A stretch of 64,000 nt of DNA from Anomaloglossus baeobatrachus (lineage: Eukaryota > Chordata > Amphibia > Anura > Aromobatidae). Numbering within the stretch: position 1 is the first letter of the stretch; every line of letters begins with the position of its first letter. This document shows positions 1 through 10,600 of the stretch, in pieces. The position numbers and the translations under genes were made by a program. The notes under the pieces are model-generated. The model ran no database searches, was not told where the DNA came from, and saw only the letters and a list, made by a program, of their open reading frames with translations. Where the stretch lies: assembly GCF_048569485.1 (NCBI RefSeq), contig NC_134353.1, positions 702,510,958-702,574,957 on the forward strand, in the 5' to 3' direction.

Positions 1-393
1 TCTGCTCCGACCACTTCTTTGTCAGTGCTTTCAGGATCCAGCTATGCCTTGACATGCAGAAGTCCTGAAAAAGAGTGAAGAGAAGGTAGGCCCTGAAATG
101 GAGCTATGGCTTAAAAAGCCAATGGAAGACCGAGTGGGAGCTCAACTGTAGGGCAGGTGACTTAATATTTATTGTTTGAAACCCCACCCCAGGCCAAATA
201 AATACATGAAAATGTGGGGTGGCTTGATGCAATTTTCCTAGATTTGTACAAATTGAATTCCCAAAAATTAAAATTCTCTAGAATCTATCAATTTTGGGAA
301 ACTCTAAATTAAATTGATTCTTTTAGAATTCATTTGCTCACCCTTACTAGCTATAGTCTATACTTTACACATGTTATAAGAATTAATAAGAAC
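1..393 (-). other. Intron 2 of COMT-like gene A (partial)
   Basis: Sequence downstream (in minus-strand terms) of the second coding exon of gene A. It is AT-rich and holds no coding exon or repeat that I recognise. The remaining two coding exons expected for the family should lie left of the window. Confidence 0.6.
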
Positions 394-587
394 CTTATCT
401 TGCACGCCAGCAAACGCTATCATCTCTTTGGCTATAGCGGCATACTCTGGTTTAATTTCCACCGTAAACAGACGACCTCCTGGCTTCAGTAAACGGGATA
501 TCCGGATCGCAGAATAACCACAATACAGGCCAAGTTCCAGAGCCGTGGTTGGATTTGTCTCTTTGACCACATTATCCAGAATCAGGC
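394..587 (-). CDS. comt: COMT-like gene A, coding exon 2
   Basis: 194 bases, exactly the size of the matching exon of gene B. The acceptor is a T-rich tract ending TTTTTCAG before GCCTGATTC; the donor is AAG followed by GTTCTT, a weak donor but at the position used by the paralogue. It encodes the SAM-binding loop LYCGYSA and the [11 protein letters not shown] helix. Confidence 0.88.
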
Positions 588-1577
588 CTGAAAAATATTT
601 TGTGTCATTTAAGTCTATAGTCATCAGATTTATTGTTTATAAACAAAGAAAATTCACGTAATTTGTACAATTAATTATCAATCATAATGGTCTTTTTGCT
701 TAAAGGGAACCTGTCAGGTGCAATATGCACCCAGAACCACAAGCAGTTGTGGGTGCATATCTTAGCAGTCCCAGTCTATAGTAAAGTAGCATAGATAAAG
801 AGCTCTTTAGAAAAAGTATTTCTAAAGATCCCATATGATATGCTAGTGAAGCCAGCAACTAGTTGCAAGGGCGTTACTTCCCCTGGCTAGTCAGCCCTGC
901 GCAGCGTCAGAGGATGGTGGCGCTCATCTCTCTGCTGCCATCACGTCAGAGTCCTCAATTTAGGCTCAGTGCGCATGATCCCAGACTTTTGGTCATGCGC
1001 ACTATGAAGCCGAATGTAAGAGTCCTGGCTTCAAACCCAGTGCGCATGACCGAAAGTCCAGGATCATGCGCACTGAGCCTAAATTGAGGACTCTGATGCG
1101 ATGGCAGCAGAAAGATGAATGCCACCATCCTCTGATGCTGCACATTCATTAGCATGTTAGCACGCCCACAGGGGCGTCCTGACAGGCTAAGGGGGTCGAC
1201 TAGCCAGGGGAAGTAACGCCCTTGCTACACACATCTTTAAAAATACTTTTTGTAAAGATCTCTTTATCTATGCTACTAGATACAAGGACTGTTAGGCAGG
1301 GATTAGCAATAGGCACCCCGAACTGCTTGTGGTTCTGGGTGCATATTGCACCTGACAGGTTCACTTTAAGAGCACGGAGTTACCAACTCAAAACTGGATA
1401 AAATTGGGTCGTTATATAAACTGATGCTCGTCCAATCAACATATGTATCACCATGAACCTCATCAGGGCCAAGAAAATGACTGCAAATGGATTGCAGCCA
1501 ATGGACTTTCAAAATATTCTTGTGCAAAATTATCGGTTGTGGTACAAAAACATGGAGAGCTGAAAGAATTTACATAC

Positions 1578-1649
<72 letters not shown>

Positions 1650-4600
1650 TATCTGGGACAGGCGGGTACAACCAGATTTTAAAAGAAAAACCCAGAATTG
1701 ATCCCGCATATCTGGCCAGTCGTCGGTCCCCTTACATGTCTGTGGGGATCCGAATCAGGTGCTTTAAAATGGTGGTAGACACGATAGGGGGATTAGAGCA
1801 AGCGCGTTATACTTACCAGTCTCCCAAGCTGCTATAATGCTACTTCTGGGGCCAATCATTAAACCTCATGCATATGCTTTCATTCCCCCGCCCACCGGCA
1901 GTCTTGGCGTCTCTGGTTGTAGTTAGACAGCGCCCCCCACCCTGTGTGGCAGCATATCTGAATACTTGCAACTACAACTACAGACACTGTGTGTGTCCGT
2001 ATTGTTGTGTAAAAGTAAATTTAAAAAAATTGATCATAGGGTCCCCCCATTTTATGATGCCCAGCACAGATAAAGCCAGCGAATACCAGCCCACAGCTGT
2101 TGGTTTATCATGGATGAGTATCAAAATTGAAGGGGGGGGGGACTAAACACCATTTTTTAAAATTATTTATATAATTTATTAAAAAGCTGCATAGGAGCCC
2201 TCTTATTTTGATACACAGCCAAGATAAGCACACAGCTGGGGGCTACAGCCTGTAGCTGTATGCTTTATCTGTGCTGGGTATCATAATATGGGGAGACTCT
2301 ATGCCAATTTTTTATTTATTTATTTTTACACCACTATAGGGACACACACAGCGTCTGTGATTGGTTGCAGTCAGTCACGCTGTCCATATGGTGGGGCGTG
2401 GGCAGAGTGCAACGAATCACAGACGCTGGGACTGCTGGAGGGCAGGGAAAGCAGTGCATATGCATGAGGTTAATAAGCAGCCCTGGAAATAGTGTTAGCA
2501 CCGCACGGTAGACTGATAGATACACTGGCGATCAAAATTAGAGAACAACCAATTTCTTAAATATTAAGGTCATTGTGTAGTCCTACGTGATTATATACTA
2601 AAATAAGTAAACTAGCAGTATTTTAAGGTTATTTCATAAACTGAATTTATTCTAAAGCACATAATAAAAATGTAACATAACTGAAAAACAAAAAAAACAA
2701 CCAGTGATCAAAATTAGAGAACACTTTCAGATACCTGCAAGTTATTGGTGTTAATCTGGCACCTGGTGCTAATTTTCTTAATTATCTGACAAACCCTATT
2801 TAACTGGCAGACTAACTTTGCAGTTTGCACTGACTGCATATTCGCCCTTGAAAGACAAATGCAAGAGAGGACAGGATGATGCGGAGAATCTCCTCAATAC
2901 TGCAGCTGGAATAAGTTGTCAGTTCAGCACTGAGCAGGGTGAGGCTGGAGTCACACTTGTGAGTGCCTCGCGTGTAACTCGCGCGAGTGTCTCATTGAAT
3001 CACCCGGCATGGCCGCACACTCTGCTGACAGGAGTGGGTCAGTTGCATGTATCTCTATACAGCTTAGACGCTCCTGTCCGGAGAGTGTGCAGCCGTGCTG
3101 GGTGATTCAATGAGAGACTCGCGCGAGTTACACGCGAGGCACTCACAAGTGGGACTCTGGCCTAAGGATCTGTTTCGTCATACAGTGTCACAATGTTTAA
3201 GAGCATTTGGACTGAAATCTTACTCTGCAGTGACCACACCTCTCAGGCTAGACTTACTTTTGGTGAGGAGTATGTTGTGTGGACTTAGGAGAAGTGGTCC
3301 ACAGTTCATTTTAGTGATGAAAGTAAGTTTAATTTATTTGGGTCTGATGGGAAACATTATGTTCATTGACAAACTGGGGAAGGACTGAACCCAAAGTGTG
3401 TTAAGAAGTCAGTGAAAGGTGGTGGAGGAAGTGTCATGGTTTGGGGAATGTTTTCTGCAGCAGGAGTTGGACCTCATATAGCTACATGGCAGAGTGGATG
3501 CAAGTGTATATCAGAACATTTTTCAACAACATGTGGTTCCTTACTTGTGTTCATCAATCAATCAGCCATCAATTTTTATGCAGGACAATGCCCCCTGTCA
3601 CACAGCAAAACAGTTGAAACAATGAAATGGCCAGCCAAGAGTCCTGATCTAAACCCAATAGAAAACCTCTGTGAAATCCTTGGTGACAAAGTTATGGTCA
3701 AGAAACCTACAACAGTCAAAGAACTGTGGAAGAGACTGGAAGAAGAGTGGACCAAAATCACACCAGAGCAGCGTGTGAGAAACTAGTGATGTCCTGTAAC
3801 CGCAGATATGCTGAAGTCATTCAAAGCAAAGGCCTGTACACATCCTTCTGATTTGTGACTGTTGTTACCTTCAGAAAATTTAGTTATAATCGTTCTCTAT
3901 GCTACAGTCACTGTTCTCTAATTATGATCATCACATTATGGGCAAAATCAAGGTTTAATGTTTATAAACTTTGGATTTTTTGGAAAACAAAAATACTGTT
4001 CTGGCATGGTGTACCCCATACAAAAAAAAAAAAACCTTCAAATGTTGATCAATGTAGATTACATTATTTCAGAAAAAAAGTGATCATACATTGTTCTCAA
4101 ATTTTGATCTCTAGTGTATAATGCACGCTCTATCCTGATTTTTTTTTTCCATTTATTTATTTTTTTTATTATCCAGATAGCCAGATCCAGATAAAAACCT
4201 GGAATTCCCCGAGAACTCCGGGCCCGTGACCGTTGCATGGGTGCTAAGTTGCCCACACGGATCCAGACTTTTACAGTTTGGGTTCACTTATCACTAGTTA
4301 CAATATATTTGCCAAGAGACACAGATCTCCTTTGACTCCCTGGTCGAAAGGTTTGTGTAAATCCCACCAAAAGTGGATGTTGCAGGGAAAAGGCTTAAAA
4401 GGAATCTCTCAGTAGGACCCTCCTAAGCCGTCTATTTGTAGGCCATAGGAAGCTGAATAAAATTATACCTTGTGTGAGACTGTGACCGGGGTTATCTATG
4501 ACGGCCGGTATGTCTCGCCCCGGTTGTGCTCACTCCATGATAGAAAGTAAATCCACTCCAGGGTTAATGCTGTTTCCCTACAGGCTGAAGGAAGGGTTAA

Positions 4601-7600
4601 ATGGAAACAGGAACAAGGGCAGGTGTGCCGGGTGTGAGGGAGTGAACAGAACTCCCTGAGCTCTCTGCTGGAGAGGCACATGTATATTGCTGTGGACTTT
4701 TGTTTGGACATTAAACCGTGTGCTGTGAACCTTAATGCCTGGATCCCGTGTCTTCTGCTGCGCAGCCGACCGTGCTACCTCACATATGGTGGAGAATGCG
4801 GGCATGACAGCCGGTGAGGTGTAGCATCCATCCCTGGTGACCCAGTAGCACATGTCCTGGATTCGAGCGGCTATACTACAGCCCAAACCCGGTGACGCCA
4901 TAGAGGACATACTAAAGCAGCTGGCTCAGGCTAATGCACAGCAACCACAGGCTAATGAACAGCAGCAACAGACCAATGCACACCTGCTCCGGGCGTTGGA
5001 ACGTCAGCAGCAATCCTTGCAAGTGCAGGAAAAAAGGCACCAAGAACAGCTGGTTCAGGCCAATACACGTCAGCAGCAAGCCTTGCAATTGCAGGAACAA
5101 AGACATCAAGAACAGATGGTTCTCCTGGCCAAGGCGATCCGTGCCGGACCGGCAGCAACAACCCCGGGACCGGGTGACGACGGCAGCGTCCGGAAAGCGG
5201 TGAGACAAGCGTTGCAAAAGATGACCCCGGGGGATGATGTGGAAGCGTTCCTGGCGGTGTTTGAGCGGGTGGCCGAGCGGGAAAAGCTGCCGACCCCCCA
5301 GTGGGCTGAGGTATTGTCGCCCTATCTGACGGGGGAACCCCAAAAAGCGTACCTGTACCGAGGACGCCATTGACTATGCGACCCTGAAAGCCGAAATACT
5401 GGCTCGGTTGGGGGTGAATACCTATGTACGGGCTCAGCGGGTAAATCAGTGGTTCTATGAGGAAGCCAAACCCGTACGCTCCCAGGCCTATGACTTGTTG
5501 CATCTTGTAAAAAAGTGGTTGCAGCCTGACACTCTGAGCCCGGCGCAAATGGTGGAAAGGGTAGTAGTTGATCGTTTTGTGCGCACTTTACCCGTCATCG
5601 TTCAACGGTGGGTAGGACAGGGTGACCCGAGTACCCTCGACCAATTAGTGTCCCTGGTAGAGCGGCATGTGGCTACGCAGGACTTGATACGGGACACTGA
5701 GACTTTGCGTACCACCCGTCGGTCCGGCCCCTCCAAGCCTAGGGCCAAGGACCCACCGCTGACAACGGTGCAGGAGTCCCCTACCGTCCCGTCTGAGGCC
5801 GCGCCCGCCGTTCCTGAGGTCCGGAAGGTTCTGTACCCTAAACGACAACCCGTCAAGGGGGTTTCCTTCCCTATTAGATGTTGGCGGTGCCAGCGGGTGG
5901 GACATATGGAAGCCCAGTGTCCACTCACCACGGAGCCCATGGATTGTGGGGTTACCCGGCGGGGTTCAATGTATGCTCAGGTGGTGTGTACCACTGACCT
6001 AGTCTCCCCAGAGACGGAGCCCCACTTGTGCCAAATACAGGTGAATGGATGTCCGGTTACAGGATTGTTGGATTCCGGAAGCTTAGTGACCCTTGTGCGA
6101 TCCACCTTGAGGGCTAAAGTAAAGGCCACAGGACGTACCGTGGGGGTGGTTTGCATACATGGGGACCGCCGAGACTATCCCACGGGGATTGTCACCATCA
6201 CAGCACCTTGCGGTCAGGTGCAACATGAGGTGGGACTTCTTAACACTCTTCCTTATGACGTGATCCTAGGAAGGGATCTGCCCTATTTTTGGACTTTATG
6301 GAAGGGACCCCCTAAGTCTCCTCAGATATTGGTCAGTCCGGGACCTGAGCCCTACAATCCTGAATCCGGGACACCTGCCGTAGGGGTCCCCATGATAGGG
6401 ACAGAAGGTGAACCCGATAGGTCGCCCCTAGAGGTATTGGCAGGAGAGGCTGAGACGGTCGAACCCATCCCGGAGTTGGAGGCATCCCCGGATACGTTTG
6501 GGACAGCCCAACTCCAGGACCCTACATTAATACATGCCCGGAGTCGGGTGACAGTAGTTGACGGGGTGGCACAGCTGCCCGGTGCCCAGGTAAGGTACCC
6601 CCATTTCGCTCTTAAGCAGGATTTACTCTACCGGGTAGATGAAATACGGGGCGTGGGGGTAGAGCAGTTGGTGGTATCCCCAGCCGTATCGCCGGCGGGT
6701 CCTCGACTTGGCTCATAAACACCTGATGAGTGGCCACCTAGGGGTCAAGAAAACGCAGGAGCGAATATTGCAAAGGTTCTATTGGCCCGGGGTCTTTGGG
6801 GAGGTAAAATGGTTCTGCGAAACCTGTCCGGAGTGTCAACTTACCGCACCCCTGACCCATTTTCGCAGTCCGTTGGTACCGTTACCCATTATAGAAGTCC
6901 CTTTTGAACGGATAGGGATGGATCTGGTGGGGCCCCTCGTAAAGTCCGCTCGAGGGCACCAACACATCCTAGTGATCGTTGACTATGCCACCCGGTATCC
7001 CGAGGCGATACCTCTCAGACATACTGCAGCAAAGCTTATAGCTCGGGAGTTGTTTGCTGTGTTCTGCCGGGTGGGGTTGCCCAAGGAGATCCTTACGGAT
7101 CAGGGGACCCCATTCATGTCTAAAGTGACCAAAGAGCTATGCCGGCTACTCCAGATCAAGCAGTTGCGTACGTCTGTGTATCATCCTCAAACGGACGGTT
7201 TAGTCGAGCGTTTCAATAAAACCCTGAAAACCATGCTCAAAAGGGTGATTTCAAAAGACGGGAAAGACTGGGATATGATGCTTCCCTATTTGATGTTTGC
7301 CATCCGAGAGGTGCCACAGGCATCCACGGGGTTTTCGCCTTTTGAATTGTTATACGGGCGACATCCCCGGGGATTGTTGGACCTGGCAAAGGAAACATGG
7401 GAGCAAGAGCCCACCCCCCATAAAAGTGTGATTGAACACATTTTGGTATGCAGAACCGCATAAGCGCGGTCATGCCAATTGTGAAGGAGCATTTACAGGA
7501 GGCTCAGGCCGCGCAAAGCGGCCGCTACAATAGACAAGCCACCGTGCGGACCTTTAAACCTGGGGATCGGGTGTTGGTATTAATCCCCACGGCGGAGAGT

Positions 7601-10600
7601 AAATTCCTGGCTCAGTGGCAAGGCCCCTACGAGATAAAAGGAAAGAGTCGGGGTGGTTAACTATAAAGTATTGCAGCCCGGTAGGCAGAAACCTGAACAA
7701 ATATACCATGTCAACCTATTAAAACCTTGGCAGGAACGGGAAAGCCTGATGGCTGTTTTTTCCCCACCTCCCTCCTCTTCGGGTTGTTCACATCCGGCTC
7801 CAGCGACCTCCGGAGAGGACGAACCGGAAGTAAGGATTGGAGAAGCCCTCACCAAGACTCAGAGGCGAGAGGCCAGACGGTTGGTTCAGCAGAACCCCGA
7901 TGTCTTCTCCAAGCTGCCCGGTAGGACCAGTCTGATACGACATGATATTGTCACCGAGCCCCACCTGAAGGTACGCCTGAAGTCATACCGGCTACCGGAG
8001 GCTCGACGACAAGCCATATCGGAGGAAGTAAAGACAATGTTACGCCTGGGGGTCATCGAAAAATCCCAGAGTGAATGGGCTAGTCCGATTGTCCTAATAC
8101 CAAAACCCGATGGCTCCTTAAGGTTCTGCAATGACTTTAGGAGATTGAACGAAATATCCAAGTTCGATCTCTACCCCATGCCCCGGGTGGATGAGCTGAT
8201 TGATAGGCTGGGACAGGCGCGATATTTTACCACGCTCGACCTGACCAAGGGGTACTGGCAGGTGCCACTGACGGAGTCCGCCAAGGAGAAAACCGCTTTT
8301 GTTACGCCAGAGGGTCTCTTCCACTATGTTGTCTTGCCTTTTGGGTTACATGGCGCTCCGGCCACGTTCCAGAGGTTGATGGACTTAGTGCTGGAACCCC
8401 ACCAGGCGTATGCATCAGCGTACCTTGATGATATCATTATTTACAGCTCCGAGTGGCAGACCCACTTGGAACAGGTACAAGCGGTGGTGGACGCGCTTCG
8501 AACAGCCGGCTTGACAGCCAATCCCAAGAAATGTGCGTTGGGACTCACGGAAGCCCGCTACTTGGGCTACGTGATAGGCCAAGGAGTGATTAAGCCCCAA
8601 GTTAACAAGGTTGAGGCGATCCAGAAGTGGCCTAGACCCCTGACCACGAAGCAGGTTAGGGCCTTCCTGGGTATCGTGGGATACTACAGGAGGTTTGTAA
8701 AGGATTTTGCGGGACTATCAGCCCCCTTGACGGACCTTCTCAAAGGCAAGAAGTCCGTCATGGTGCGCTGGACTCCGCAGGCCGAGGACTCCTTCCGGCC
8801 CCTGAAGGGGGTCCTGTGCGGACAGCCCGTTCTTGTACACCCTGATTTCCGGAAGGAGTTCATAGTACAGACTGACGCCTCAGAGATCGGCCTGGGGGCA
8901 GTGCTGTCTCAGGTGGTTCAGGGGGAGGAACACCCCGTCACCTTCTTAAGTAGGAAGATCACCCCTCCCGAGCGGAATTATAGCGTAGTGGAGAAGGAGT
9001 GCCTGGCGATCAAGTGGGCCTTGGAGTCCCTATGCTATTACCTGCTGGGACGGCAGTTTCGCTTGGTGACGGATCACTCTCCACTGGTCTGGATGAGGTC
9101 CGCCAAGGAACGGAATGCCCGGGTTACCCGGTGGTTCCTTTCTCTGCAGAACTTCCGGTTTACGGTTGAACACCGGGCCGGTAGGTTGCAGGGCAACGCC
9201 GATGCCTTGTCCCGCGGCCCGTGTTTGATGGCGGGAGTTCAACCCCGCTCGCTTGAACTGAGGGGGGGGTATGTGAGACTGTGACCGGGGTTATCTATGA
9301 CGGCCGGTATGTCTCGCCCCGGTTGTGCTCACTCCATGATAGAAAGTAAATCCACTCCAGGGTTAATGCTGTTTCCCTACAGGCTGAAGGAAGGGTTGAA
9401 TGGAAACAGGAACAAGGGCAGGTGTGCCGGGTGTGAGGGAGTGAACAGAACTCCCTGAGCTCTCTGCTGGAGAGGCACATGTATATTGCTGTGGACTTTT
9501 GTTTGGACATTAAACCGTGTGCTGTGAACCTTAATGCCTGGATCCCGTGTCTTCTGCTGCGCAGCCGACCGTGCTACCTCACACTTGATATATCATAGCT
9601 TGATATCTGCGATACGATTTGTTATTCCAGAGAATTCAATGTTTTTCTTATATGTAAATGTGCTGTTCTAAGCTATGAGCCAGACTCTGATCTCCCTGAG
9701 AATCTGCCTTCAGCGATTACCGTATTTTTCGGATAATGAGGGGTGCGTCTTAAAATCCGAATGTAGTTTACGGGGGGGGGGGGTGATGAAGAGGGGTCAA
9801 AGGAGGCATGGGTAAAGCTATGCGGTGTGCTGCCCATGCTGGTCTGGGCGGCGCTGTTCTGTGCATCGAACGGCGTGGCTCTGCTCTGTGCGGTGTTGCT
9901 CTGCACGGAGCGGTTTTGTGCGGCGGGCGGTCATTCTGAAGATGTCAGCGATCGGGGCTTCAAAATAATGGTGCCTAGTCAGTACGTGCACAGATGGAGC
10001 TCAAGCTCAATGCTGCGGCATTAACCCGTACTTCTCCACTCCAGCACTGAAGCTCTGCTGTATTGACGCAATACTGCATCACTGACTGCCTGTGAGATGG
10101 AAACTGAAGCCCTGAGAGGACCCTGCAGATGTGTCAGTTATAATCACACAGAGAGATCAGGAAAGCAGAGAGCGGTCATCACACTGGTAACTCCGCCTTA
10201 TATTTATACTAGAAATAGGCCCGATACTATCGCATCGGGAGTGAGGTGAAATAAACATCTGTCTATGGTTAGTGGTGCTGACAGGAGCAGTGGTGAGTGG
10301 GGCTGGGGGCATACAGATCTGGTGAGGGGGGCTAGGGGGCATACAAATCTGGTGAGGTGGGCTGGGGGCATACAGTTCTGGTGGGAGGTGCGCTGTGGGC
10401 ATACAGATCTGGGGGCATACAGATCTGGTGGAGGGGCTGGGGGCATACAGATCTGGTGGGGTGGCTGGGGGCATACAGATCTAATGAGAGGGGTTGGGGC
10501 TGGGAGCCTACAGATCTGGTGGGGTGGGGCTGGGGGCCTACAGATCTGGTGGGGTGGGGTGGGGCTGGGGGCCTATAAATCTGGTGGGGGGAGCTGGGGG

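Larger units (their letters stand above)
4473..9583 (+). mobile_element. Gmr1-type Ty3/gypsy LTR retrotransposon, copy 1
   Basis: 5.1 kb, flanked by the 4-bp duplication CTTG (4469-4472 and 9584-9587), with two 312-bp LTRs that begin TGTGAG and end CTCACA. Parts in order: gag with a Gln-rich N-terminal stretch and a SCAN-like capsid segment (about 4.9-5.7 kb), a CCHC zinc knuckle (5879-5920), an aspartic protease with LLDSGS (about 6.06 kb), integrase zinc finger and catalytic core (about 6.72-7.4 kb), then reverse transcriptase with YLDD (about 8.0-8.6 kb) and RNase H (about 8.85-9.2 kb). Integrase before reverse transcriptase is the Ty1/copia-like order known for the Gmr1 group. A purine tract of G residues precedes the 3' LTR. 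The LTRs differ at about one site, so the insertion is young. It is a fossil with roughly four breaks in the coding region. It lies antisense in intron 1 of COMT-like gene A and inside an older T2-like element. Confidence 0.93.

Noticed and set aside
1443-1837. Open frames with long Tyr-Ile runs
   Set aside because: Translation of the (TA)n microsatellite.
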